Assembly (NCBI GenBank): GCA_027943245.1
Contig: JANDJZ010001012.1
Span: forward strand, 1 to 12,145
Direction of reading: 5' to 3'
Length of the DNA stretch: 12,145 bases
Origin: Acanthamoeba sp. SK_2022b
Taxonomy: Eukaryota; Discosea; Longamoebia; Acanthamoebidae
Shown here: positions 1 to 6,215 of the stretch, in pieces
Layout of the letters: every line of letters starts with the position of its first letter
Position numbering within the stretch: position 1 is the stretch's first letter
Program-made: the position numbers and the translations under genes
Notes under the pieces: model-generated
The model's input: the letters and a program-made list of their open reading frames with translations, nothing else
The model's database searches: none
Told to the model about the DNA's origin: nothing

Positions 1-1273
1 GGCGTCGATGGCGTCCTTGTCCTCGCCCTTGAGCGCTTCTTCCAGGTCCTTGACGGCGCTCTCGATGGCGGTCTTCTCGCCAGCGTCGAGCTTGTCGCCA
101 TGCTCGCCCAGGCTCTTCTTGACGCTGTGCACGGCAGCTTCGCCCTGGTTGCGGGCCTGGACCAGTTCCAGCTTCTTCTTGTCGTCGGCGGCGTTCAGCT
201 CGGCGTCCTTGACCATCTTCTGGATCTCTTCCTCGGACAGGCCGGAGTTCGCCTTGATGGTGATCTTGTTTTCCTTGCCCGATGCCTTGTCCTTGGCGGA
301 CACGTTCAGGATGCCGTTGGCGTCGATGTCAAAGGCCACTTCGATCTGGGGCACGCCACGCGCGGCCGGCGGGATGCCTTCGAGATTGAACTCGCCCAGC
401 ATCTTGTTGCCCGAAGCCATTTCGCGCTCGCCCTGGAACACCTTGATCGTCACGGCAGGCTGGTTGTCGTCGGCCGTCGAGAAGGTCTGTGCGAACTTCG
501 TCGGGATGGTGGTGTTCTTGGTGATCATCTTGGTCATCACGCCACCCAGCGTCTCGATGCCCAGCGACAGCGGTGTCACGTCCAGCAGCAGCACGTCCTT
601 GCGGTCACCCGACAGAACCTGGCCCTGCACGGCGGCGCCCACGGCCACGGCTTCGTCGGGGTTCACGTCCTTGCGGGGATCCTTGCCGAAGAATTCCTTG
701 ACCTTTTCCTGCACCTTGGGCATGCGGGTCATGCCACCGACCAGGATGACGTCATCGATGTCGGACACGGACACGCCTGCGTCCTTGATGGCCGTGCGGC
801 AGGGCGCAATGGTGCGCTCGATCAGGTCCTCGACCAGGCTTTCCAGCTTGGCGCGGGTCAGCTTGATGTTCAGGTGCTTGGGACCCGAGGCATCGGCCGT
901 GATGTAGGGCAGGTTGATGTCGGTCTGGGCCGAGTTCGACAGCTCGATCTTGGCCTTCTCGGCGGCTTCCTTCAGGCGCTGCAGGGCCAGCACGTCCTTG
1001 GACAGATCGACGCCCTGTTCCTTCTTGAACTCGGTGATGATGTAGTCGATGATGCGTTGGTCGAAGTCTTCGCCGCCCAGGAACGTGTCGCCGTTGGTCG
1101 ACAGCACTTCGAACTGCTTTTCGCCGTCCACATCGGCGATTTCGATGATGGACACGTCGAAGGTGCCGCCGCCCAGGTCATACACGGCGATCTTGCGGTC
1201 GCCCTTGTCGGTCTTGTCCAGGCCGAAGGCCAGGGCCGCCGCCGTGGGTTCGTTGATGATGCGCTTGACTTCC

Positions 1274-1322
<49 letters not shown>

Positions 1323-1761
1323 TGAAGTAAGCGGGCACGGTGATCACGGCCTCGGTCACGGGCTCGCCCAGGTAGTCCTCGGCGGTCTTCTTCATCTTGC
1401 GCAGCACTTCGGCGGAAATCTGCGGCGGGGCCAGCTTCTGGCCGCGCACTTCCACCCAGGCGTCGCCGTTGTCGGCGCGCGAGATGGTGTAGGGCATCAG
1501 GTCGATGTCCTTTTGCACTTCCTTCTCGTCGAACTTGCGGCCGATCAAGCGCTTGGCGGCATAGATGGTGTTGCGGGGGTTGGTGACCGCCTGGCGCTTG
1601 GCCGAGGCGCCGACGAGGATCTCGCCGTCTTCCTGGTACGCAATGATCGACGGCGTGGTGCGCGCACCTTCGCTGTTCTCGATCACGCGCGTGGTGTTGC
1701 CGTCCATGATGGCCACGCAGCTATTGGTGGTGCCCAGGTCAATACCGATGATTTTTCCCAT
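1..1761 (-). CDS. dnaK: Molecular chaperone DnaK (Hsp70), 3' end cut by window edge
   Basis: Cytoplasmic Hsp70 chaperone that binds unfolded peptides in an ATP-driven cycle with DnaJ and GrpE. The frame stays open to base 1, giving 587 codons of a protein usually about 640-650 residues long, so only the C-terminal lid end and tail are missing. The N-terminus reads [20 protein letters not shown], the Hsp70 phosphate-1 loop. The ATPase domain covers about residues 1-385 and contains the [14 protein letters not shown] and [11 protein letters not shown] signatures. The hydrophobic interdomain linker DVLLL is at 389-393, followed by the substrate-binding domain and part of the helical lid. The start at 1761 is supported by a GGAGAG ribosome site about 8 bases upstream and by the family N-terminus. 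It lies 114 bases downstream of grpE on the same strand, which fits a heat-shock operon; dnaJ would be expected next, outside the window. Identification is certain. Confidence 0.98.
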
Positions 1762-1805
1762 TTTGAGTTCTCTCCGCGTTCTGTGAAATGTTTGAATGAC
1801 TGCTA

Positions 1806-1833
1806 ACTTGTGGCCGGCTCGCGCAGCTTCAAG
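1806..1833 (-). promoter_or_regulatory. Possible secondary sigma32-type promoter for dnaK
   Basis: On the minus strand CTTGAAG is followed after 13 bases by CCACAAGT. The heat-shock consensus is CTTGAAA then CCCCATNT. The -35 is good, and the -10 matches at about half its positions. It would start RNA roughly 35-45 bases before the dnaK ATG, giving dnaK its own promoter in addition to read-through from grpE. The -35 lies partly inside a small inverted repeat. This is a motif match only. Confidence 0.35.
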
Positions 1834-1851
1834 GGGCTTGTCCCCTTTTTT
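1831..1851 (+). terminator. Small hairpin with T-tract between grpE and dnaK
   Basis: AAGGGG (1831-1836), a CTTGT loop and CCCCTT (1842-1847) form a perfect 6-bp stem followed by more T to 1851. Read on the plus strand it resembles a short intrinsic terminator, although no plus-strand gene ends here. In the grpE-dnaK transcript (minus strand) the same stem lacks a following U-tract. There it could be an mRNA processing or stability element. It might also stop antisense transcription entering grpE. Confidence 0.4.
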
Positions 1852-1875
1852 GTCAGTGCTGCCGTGAGTGCTCGC

Positions 1876-2421
1876 TTACTGGGGCTGGGCCACGGTCACG
1901 AGGGCCGGGCGCAGGATGCGGTCGGCGATCAGGTAGCCCTTTTGCAGCACCGACACCACGGTGTTGGCTTCCTGCTGTGCAGGCACCATGCTGATCGCCT
2001 GGTGCAGGTTGGGGTCGAATTTCTCGCCGGCAGCCGGATTGATGGTCACGACCTTGTTGCGCTCAAGGGCCGAGGTCAGCTGGCGCAGCGTGGCGTCGGC
2101 GCCTTCGCGCAGCTGTTCCGGCGTGGCCTGTTGAATGGCCAGGGCGGCATCCAGGCTGTCGCAGACAGGCAGAAGGCTTTCGGCAAAGCTCTCGATGCCG
2201 AATTTGCGCGCCTTGGAGACCTCGTCTTCTGCGCGGCGGCGCACATTCTCGGCCTCGGCCTTGGCGCGCAGGAACTGGTCTGCCAGCTCGGCGCTCTTGG
2301 CCTTGAGTTCGGCCAGCTCGGCCTGCAGGCGCTGCAGCTCGTCGGCTGCATTGGCCGCCATGGCGGCTTCGATTTCTTCCGGGGCTGCGTCTTGCAAGGG
2401 GTTGGAGTTTTGTTCAGACAT
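1876..2421 (-). CDS. grpE: Nucleotide exchange factor GrpE
   Basis: GrpE (181 aa) is a cytoplasmic homodimer that releases ADP from DnaK and acts as a thermosensor of the chaperone cycle. The N-terminal part (about 1-20) is acidic and probably disordered. About 20-75 is a heptad-rich coiled coil ([14 protein letters not shown]...[16 protein letters not shown]) matching the long dimer helix. The helical bundle carries the conserved [18 protein letters not shown] stretch. The C-terminal beta domain ends with [16 protein letters not shown], the GrpE family signature. The ATG at 2421 fits the family length; its ribosome site is weak (GAAG about 10 bases upstream). It is the first gene of the minus-strand grpE-dnaK unit and diverges from rpsF. 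A sigma32 promoter match lies about 75-100 bases upstream. No hrcA is seen beside it. Confidence 0.97.
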   Translation of the reverse strand: MSEQNSNPLQDAAPEEIEAAMAANAADELQRLQAELAELKAKSAELADQFLRAKAEAENVRRRAEDEVSKARKFGIESFAESLLPVCDSLDAALAIQQATPEQLREGADATLRQLTSALERNKVVTINPAAGEKFDPNLHQAISMVPAQQEANTVVSVLQKGYLIADRILRPALVTVAQPQ

Positions 2422-2493
2422 GGATAGAGACTTCAGCTACAAAACAAAGCGGTCGCCAGACTGGAGGCCAGGCGATTGCACGATCTTGAATCG

Positions 2494-2522
2494 AGATGCG
2501 AGCGGATCGGTGTATTTTCAAG
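2494..2522 (-). promoter_or_regulatory. Heat-shock (sigma32) promoter of grpE-dnaK
   Basis: On the minus strand CTTGAAA (2522-2516) is followed after exactly 14 bases by TCGCATCT (2501-2494). The known RpoH consensus is CTTGAAA, a 13-15 base spacer, then CCCCATNT. The -35 is perfect, and the -10 keeps the CAT-N-T core. Transcription would begin near 2485-2488, leaving a leader of about 65 bases before grpE. Position, orientation and target genes all fit a heat-shock promoter. Confidence 0.65.
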
Positions 2523-2564
2523 GGCTTTGTGCATGTGCATCCGCGCGGCAGAGGTACACGGTGA

Positions 2565-2596
2565 GGGCAAAAGCCGGGCGACGGGGCAAAAGCCCC
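2565..2596. repeat. Two tandem stem-loops sharing GGC-AAAA-GCC
   Basis: GGC-AAAA-GCC occurs at 2566-2575 and again, with the stem extended to GGGGC/GCCCC, at 2583-2596. Neither is followed by a T-tract on either strand, so they are not standard terminators. They lie between the two divergent promoters. Their role is unknown, and chance is possible in G+C-rich DNA. Confidence 0.4.
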
Positions 2597-2627
2597 ACAC
2601 AGATCCGGGGTCTCGGGCAGTGCGAAG

Positions 2628-2657
2628 TGTACAGATGGAAGAGGGCTGCGCTAGAAT
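2628..2657 (+). promoter_or_regulatory. Sigma70-type promoter of the rpsF operon
   Basis: TGTACA (2628-2633, 4 of 6 to TTGACA), an 18-base spacer and TAGAAT (2652-2657, 5 of 6 to TATAAT) lie upstream of rpsF. The predicted start near 2664 places the whole S6:S18-type stem in the 5' leader. Confidence 0.5.
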
Positions 2658-2672
2658 CCAATGCTTTGCCTT

Positions 2673-2702
2673 GCCGCACCGCTACAAGACGCAGTGGGCG
2701 GC
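2673..2702 (+). ncRNA. S6:S18 ribosomal-protein leader motif (autoregulatory)
   Basis: The rpsF leader folds as follows: GCCGC (2673-2677) pairs with GCGGC (2698-2702); ACCG (2678-2681) bulges on the 5' side; CTAC (2682-2685) pairs with GTGG (2694-2697, one G-U); the loop is 8 bases (2686-2693). Published work describes an S6:S18 complex-binding motif in leaders of operons encoding S6 and S18: a conserved CCG in a bulge flanked by a stem and a hairpin, mimicking the 16S rRNA site. Shape, bulge sequence and position, 12 bases before the rpsF ribosome site, all agree. The inferred role is feedback repression of the operon by excess S6:S18. Confidence 0.75.
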
Positions 2703-2723
2703 GTTTTCCCAAAAGGAGTCGAT

Positions 2724-3086
2724 ATGCGTCATTACGAAATCGTTTTGTTGATCCACCCGGATCAGAGCGAGCAGGTTCCCGCCATGCTGGAACGCTACAA
2801 GGGCATGATCACCGCTGGCGGTGGCAAGGTCCATCGCGAAGAAGACTGGGGCCGTCGCCAACTGGCTTACATGATCAACAAGCTCGCCAAGGCCCACTAC
2901 CTGTGCCTGAACATCGAAGCCGACCAGGCTGTGATGGCTGAGCTGGAGCATGCCTTCAAGTTCAACGATGCCGTGCTGCGTCACCTGACGGTTCAGAAGA
3001 AGAAGGCCGATACGGCTCCTTCCTCGATGATGAAGACCGTCGAGCGTGAAGAGGCCCGCAAGGCCAGCCAGACCGAACAGGCCTGA
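2724..3086 (+). CDS. rpsF: 30S ribosomal protein S6
   Basis: S6 (120 aa) sits on the platform of the small ribosomal subunit, where it binds 16S rRNA as a heterodimer with S18, encoded two genes downstream. The sequence begins [20 protein letters not shown] and contains [22 protein letters not shown] and [14 protein letters not shown], all typical of the S6 ferredoxin-like fold. The charged C-terminal tail (about 95-120) is variable in the family. The ATG at 2724 has a clear AAAAGGAG ribosome site 5 bases upstream, so the longer frame from 2661 is rejected. It is the first gene of rpsF-priB-rpsR-rplI, and its leader carries the predicted S6:S18 binding stem. Confidence 0.98.
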   Translation: MRHYEIVLLIHPDQSEQVPAMLERYKGMITAGGGKVHREEDWGRRQLAYMINKLAKAHYLCLNIEADQAVMAELEHAFKFNDAVLRHLTVQKKKADTAPSSMMKTVEREEARKASQTEQA

Positions 3087-3112
3087 GCCCAGCCCTGTCA
3101 GAACCTGAAGGA

Positions 3113-3403
3113 GTGGAGAACCACGTTGTACTGACGGCCGCCATCGCAGAGCTTCAAGCACTGCGCTACACGCCGGCAGGGCTGCCAGCCCTTGAACTGC
3201 GACTCGAGCATGCGTCGCGGCAGAAAGAGGCAGGAAGCGAGCGCAGCGTGACGGCATCTGTCAAGGCGGTGGCCTTTGGCGCGCTGGCTGAAAAGCTGGC
3301 CCGCCAGGCGCTCGGCAGCCAGTGGAAGTTCCAAGGCTTCCTGGCAACGCCCCGCAACGGCAAATTGCTGGTTCTTCACATCCAGGACATTCAACAAAAC
3401 TAA
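3113..3403 (+). CDS. priB: Primosomal replication protein N (PriB)
   Basis: PriB (96 aa) is a small single-OB-fold ssDNA-binding protein of the PriA-dependent replication restart primosome. It is related to SSB and helps reload DnaB at stalled forks. Visible features are ENHVVLTAAIAELQALRYTP at the start, LPALELRLEH in the first strands and GFLATPRNGKLLVLHIQDIQ at the C-terminus, in the order expected for PriB. The only usable in-frame start is GTG at 3113. Its best ribosome site, GAAGGAG (3107-3113), overlaps the first base of the GTG, leaving no spacer, so initiation may be weak or coupled to rpsF 26 bases upstream. The position between rpsF and rpsR is the classic one and strongly supports the call. 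The DnaB helicase is encoded shortly downstream. Confidence 0.93.
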   Translation: MENHVVLTAAIAELQALRYTPAGLPALELRLEHASRQKEAGSERSVTASVKAVAFGALAEKLARQALGSQWKFQGFLATPRNGKLLVLHIQDIQQN

Positions 3404-3421
3404 TTTTCAAGAGGTCCAGAA

Positions 3422-3703
3422 ATGGCCACGTTCAAGAAATTCAACAAGGACAAGCGCCCCAAGCGCAACACGCAGTCGCTGCTGTTCAAGCGCAAGCGCT
3501 TCTGCCGCTTCACCGTCGCCGGCGTCGAAGAAATCGACTACAAGGATGTGGACACCCTGCGTGACTTCATCGGTGAAAACGGCAAGATCGTCCCCGCTCG
3601 CCTGACCGGCACGCGCGCCATCTACCAGCGTCAGTTGAACACTGCCATCAAGCGCGCCCGCTTCCTGGCTCTGGTTCCTTACTCTGACCAGCACAAGATC
3701 TAA
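3422..3703 (+). CDS. rpsR: 30S ribosomal protein S18
   Basis: S18 (93 aa) is the partner of S6 on the 30S platform. The protein is strongly basic. It contains [36 protein letters not shown] and [20 protein letters not shown], the last covering the S18 signature region, and ends at [11 protein letters not shown]. The length is slightly above the E. coli protein owing to a basic N-terminal extension. A GAGG ribosome site lies 7 bases before the ATG. It follows priB by 18 bases and precedes rplI by 12; the AAGGA serving rplI overlaps the rpsR stop codon. Identification is certain. Confidence 0.98.
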   Translation: MATFKKFNKDKRPKRNTQSLLFKRKRFCRFTVAGVEEIDYKDVDTLRDFIGENGKIVPARLTGTRAIYQRQLNTAIKRARFLALVPYSDQHKI

Positions 3704-3715
3704 GGAATACAACCC

Positions 3716-4168
3716 ATGCAAGTCATTCTGCTCGACAAGGTTGTGAACCTCGGTGGCCTCGGCGATATCGTCAAGGTCAAGGACGGCTACGCCCGCAACT
3801 TCCTGATCCCCACGGGCGCTGCCCGTCGCGCCACGGCTTCCGCCAAGGCCGAGTTCGAAGCCAAGCGCGCCGAACTGGAAAAGCAAGCGGCTGAAAAGCT
3901 GGCTGCTGCCCAGCAACTGGGCGAAAAGCTCAACGGCGTGAACGTCAAGCTGACCCAGAAGGCTGGCGTTGACGGCCGCCTGTTCGGTTCGGTGACCAAT
4001 GCCGACATCGCCGAAGAACTGACCAAGGCCGGCTTCGCCGTTGCCAAGTCGCAAGTTCGCCTGGTCAACGGTCCCATCAAGACCGTGGGCGACGCCACCG
4101 TGGTCGTGGCACTGCACACCGACGTCAGCGTCGAAGTGTCGGTGTCGGTCTACGGCGACCACTCCTGA
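3716..4168 (+). CDS. rplI: 50S ribosomal protein L9
   Basis: L9 (150 aa, the usual length) binds 23S rRNA domain V and projects from the large subunit. The N-terminal RNA-binding domain, about 1-40, reads [20 protein letters not shown] and continues with [10 protein letters not shown], the L9 signature. A long Ala/Lys/Glu-rich helix follows at about 41-75. The C-terminal domain contains [20 protein letters not shown] and ends in VSVSVYGD. The ribosome site AAGGA overlaps the rpsR stop, so the two genes are closely coupled. It is the last gene of the ribosomal operon and is followed 23 bases later by a strong terminator, which separates it from dnaB. Confidence 0.98.
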   Translation: MQVILLDKVVNLGGLGDIVKVKDGYARNFLIPTGAARRATASAKAEFEAKRAELEKQAAEKLAAAQQLGEKLNGVNVKLTQKAGVDGRLFGSVTNADIAEELTKAGFAVAKSQVRLVNGPIKTVGDATVVVALHTDVSVEVSVSVYGDHS

Positions 4169-4191
4169 TCCGGGGCTTGTCCCGTATCACC

Positions 4192-4217
4192 AAAAAGCCG
4201 CCTTCGGGCGGCTTTTT
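4192..4217 (+). terminator. Intrinsic terminator of the rpsF-rplI operon
   Basis: GCCGCC (4197-4202), a TTCG tetraloop and GGCGGC (4207-4212) are flanked by A5 on the left and T5 on the right, giving an 11-bp stem and U-tract. This is a textbook rho-independent terminator directly after rplI. The A5 flank could also allow it to work in the opposite direction. Confidence 0.9.
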
Positions 4218-4300
4218 GCTTTGCCGCGCCCGGGTGATGACGCCGGGTGGCGCGGCCTTTTGTCAGCCGCTACGATGGCGGGCTCATCTCCAGGAATTCC

Positions 4301-5737
4301 ATGTCGTCCGTAATGCCCCCGCTCGATCTCGATGATGCGTTCGCACCGCTGCTGCCCGCTGGCGACCAGCAGGTCGCGCAGTTGCGCGTGCCGCCGCATT
4401 CGATGGAGTCCGAGTCCAGCGTGCTGGGTGGCCTGCTTCTGGACAACAGTGCCTGGGACCGCGTGGGCGATCTGCTGGTGGATGGTGATTTCTACCGCCA
4501 TGAGCACAAGCTGATTTACGAGGCCATCGGCAAGCTGATCAATGCCAGCAAGCCGGCCGACGTGATCACGGTGTACGAGCATTTGCAGGGCATGGGCAAG
4601 GCCGAGGAAATTGGCGGCCTGCTGTACCTGAACCAGCTGGCGCAGTACGTGCCCAGTGCCACCAACATCCGGCGCTACGCGGAGATCGTGCGCGAGCGCT
4701 CCATCCTGCGCAAGCTGGTGACGGCCAGTGATGACATCGCCACCAATGCCTTCAATCCGCAGGGCAAGACGGTGGACCGTATCCTTGACGAGGCCGAGCA
4801 GAAGATCCTGGCCATCGGTGAGGAGGGGGCGCGCAACAAGCAGGGTTTCCAGTCGCTCGACACGTTGGTGGTGGACCTGCTGGACCGTGTCCAGGAGATG
4901 GCCGACAACCCCATGGACGTGACCGGCGTGCCCACGGGCTTTGTCGATCTGGACCGCATGACCAGTGGCCTGCAGGCTGGCGACCTGGTGGTGCTGGCCG
5001 CACGCCCCTCGATGGGCAAGACCTCGTTTGCGGTGAATATCGCCGAGCACGTGGCGCTCAACGAAGGCCTGCCGGTCGCCATTTTCTCCATGGAAATGGG
5101 CGCAGCCCAGCTGGCGGTGCGTATCGTCGGCTCTATCGGCCGCGTCAACCAGGGCAATCTGCGCACGGGCAAGCTCAACGATGACGAGTGGCCGCGCCTG
5201 ACGGAAGCCATCGAGCGGCTGCGCACGGTATCCCTGCACATCGACGAGACGCCCGGCCTGTCGCCTACGGAGCTGCGCGCCAATGCGCGGCGCCTGGCGC
5301 GTACCTGCGGCAAGCTGGGCCTGATCGTGGTCGACTATCTGCAGCTGATGAGCGGCTCGGGTTCGGCCGCCAGTTCCGACAACCGTGCGACCGAGCTGGG
5401 CGAGATTTCGCGGGGCTTGAAGATGCTGGCCAAGGAGTTGCAGTGCCCGGTGATTGCCCTGTCCCAGCTCAACCGTTCGGTGGAGCAGCGCACCGACAAG
5501 CGCCCCATGATGTCCGACCTGCGCGAATCGGGCGCCATCGAGCAGGATGCCGACATCATCATGTTCATCTACCGCGATGACTACTACAACAAGGACAGCA
5601 AGGAGCCCAACATCGCCGAAGTCATCATCGGCAAGCAGCGTAACGGCCCGACCGGCACGGTCAAGCTGTTCTTCCAGAAAAACCAGACGCGCTTCGAGAA
5701 CCTGGCCGTGGGCTACGGTGGTGGCGACGAGTACTGA
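4301..5737 (+). CDS. dnaB: Replicative DNA helicase DnaB
   Basis: Hexameric 5'-3' helicase (478 aa) that unwinds DNA at the replication fork and recruits primase. The N-terminal domain (about 25-130) starts with the typical VPPHSMESESSVLGGLL...DNSAWDRV. A linker helix follows, then the RecA-like ATPase domain opening at about 212 with TGVPTGFVDLDRMTSGLQ. Walker A is ARPSMGKTS with Lys240; Walker B is LIVVDYLQL with Asp345. Later conserved parts are ALSQLNRSVEQR, SDLRESGAIEQDADIIMFIYR and KQRNGPTGTVKLFF. The ATG at 4301 is preferred for the AGGAA ribosome site 5 bases upstream; an in-frame GTG at 4247 is rejected. No intein or insertion is present. It lies behind the rplI terminator, so it probably has its own promoter (a weak TACGAT -10 at 4271-4276), and it ends at a strong hairpin. 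Confidence 0.98.
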   Translation: MSSVMPPLDLDDAFAPLLPAGDQQVAQLRVPPHSMESESSVLGGLLLDNSAWDRVGDLLVDGDFYRHEHKLIYEAIGKLINASKPADVITVYEHLQGMGKAEEIGGLLYLNQLAQYVPSATNIRRYAEIVRERSILRKLVTASDDIATNAFNPQGKTVDRILDEAEQKILAIGEEGARNKQGFQSLDTLVVDLLDRVQEMADNPMDVTGVPTGFVDLDRMTSGLQAGDLVVLAARPSMGKTSFAVNIAEHVALNEGLPVAIFSMEMGAAQLAVRIVGSIGRVNQGNLRTGKLNDDEWPRLTEAIERLRTVSLHIDETPGLSPTELRANARRLARTCGKLGLIVVDYLQLMSGSGSAASSDNRATELGEISRGLKMLAKELQCPVIALSQLNRSVEQRTDKRPMMSDLRESGAIEQDADIIMFIYRDDYYNKDSKEPNIAEVIIGKQRNGPTGTVKLFFQKNQTRFENLAVGYGGGDEY

Positions 5738-5767
5738 TTGCAGCGCTTGGCTTTCAGGCTTTCCATG

Positions 5768-5801
5768 AAAAACGGCCCCGAGGGGCCGTTTGGTTTTTTT
5801 T
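5768..5801. terminator. Bidirectional terminator between dnaB and the minus-strand phoH unit
   Basis: AACGGCCCC (5771-5779), GA and GGGGCCGTT (5782-5790) form a 9-bp inverted repeat. On the plus strand it is followed by TGG and then nine T (5793-5801), ending dnaB transcription. On the minus strand it is followed by TTTTT, ending the phoH/coiled-coil transcript, whose last stop is at 5814. Confidence 0.88.
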
Positions 5802-5813
5802 GCAGTGGGCGGT

Positions 5814-6212
5814 CTATGTACGCCAGGCATGGATCAGCAGACTTGCCACGCAGGCGCCGAGGATGGCGCAGGCCCAGGCCAGCCGCTGGGCGCCTGTGCG
5901 CAGCGCACCCACGGTGGCCACGATCTGGGCATTCTGCTCGGCCAGCTTCTCGATCAGTTCCAGCGACTGGCGCTGTGACTGCTCCAGCTGCGTGATGCGG
6001 GCTTCCTGGGCCTGGATCAGCAGCAGAGCCTGTTCGCCAGCCGAGCGCGGGGCTGCCAGCGGCTCGCCGGCTGCAGCCGGCTGCGCGCCGACCGCCTGCT
6101 CCGCATCCTTTTTGCGCAGCAGGCTCTTGGCTGCCTTGACGACCTGGGGGGTGGCCTCGATGACATCGCCCCAGGGCACCAGCTTCAGCGCCGTGATCCA
6201 GCTGATCGCCAT
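5814..6212 (-). CDS. Hypothetical membrane-anchored coiled-coil protein coupled to phoH
   Basis: I do not recognise a named family. The 132-aa product has four parts: an N-terminal segment with Trp5 and Trp14 (ITALKLVPWGDVIEATPQ) and a basic LLRKK end, about 1-36; an Ala/Pro-rich linker, about 37-57; a Gln/Glu/Leu-rich helix likely to form a coiled coil, about 58-105; and one hydrophobic segment, LAWACAILGACVASLLIHAW (111-130), two residues from the C-terminus. This resembles a tail-anchored inner-membrane protein with its bulk in the cytoplasm. The ATG at 6212 is only 3 bases after the phoH stop. Its ribosome site, GAGGTG, lies inside the end of phoH, 9 bases upstream, so translation is probably coupled. 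The transcript ends at the 5771-5790 hairpin. Function unknown; a partner or membrane tether for the PhoH protein is inferred from coupling only. Confidence 0.8.
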   Translation of the reverse strand: MAISWITALKLVPWGDVIEATPQVVKAAKSLLRKKDAEQAVGAQPAAAGEPLAAPRSAGEQALLLIQAQEARITQLEQSQRQSLELIEKLAEQNAQIVATVGALRTGAQRLAWACAILGACVASLLIHAWRT

Positions 6213-6215
6213 GGC

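Larger units (their letters stand above)
1762..1875 (-). other. grpE-dnaK intergenic spacer
   Basis: This 114-base spacer between grpE and dnaK has no coding frame of its own. It holds a 6-bp hairpin, a weak sigma32-like element and the dnaK ribosome site, annotated separately. The segment near the grpE stop contains AGTGCT twice in direct orientation (plus strand), not a complete CIRCE operator. Confidence 0.7.
2422..2723. other. Divergent grpE/rpsF regulatory region
   Basis: This 302-base stretch has no supported gene. It contains the grpE heat-shock promoter (minus strand), two tandem GGC-AAAA-GCC hairpins near 2565-2596, the rpsF promoter near 2628-2657 and the S6:S18-type leader at 2673-2702 (plus strand). 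An in-frame ATG at 2661 would extend rpsF by 21 residues. It lies just after the promoter -10, upstream of the leader stem, and has no good ribosome site, so it is not used here. Confidence 0.8.

Noticed and set aside
100..1806. 568-codon plus-strand open frame opposite dnaK, and the 299-codon frame beside it
   Set aside because: It lies entirely antisense to certain dnaK, and its translation is Leu/Gly/His/Val-rich without any recognisable domain, the usual mirror of G+C-rich codon use.
1852..1880. Possible CIRCE operator near the grpE stop (GAGTGCT and AGTGCT)
   Set aside because: The two copies are direct, not inverted, repeats, and the CIRCE arms and 9-base spacing are absent.
2661..2723. 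N-terminal extension of rpsF from an upstream ATG
   Set aside because: The extension spans the S6:S18-type leader stem and lacks a ribosome site, whereas the ATG at 2724 has a strong one and matches the S6 N-terminus.
4187..5830. 547-codon minus-strand open frame opposite dnaB
   Set aside because: Antisense shadow of dnaB with low-complexity His/Gln/Leu composition. It runs through two terminators, which no real gene here would do.
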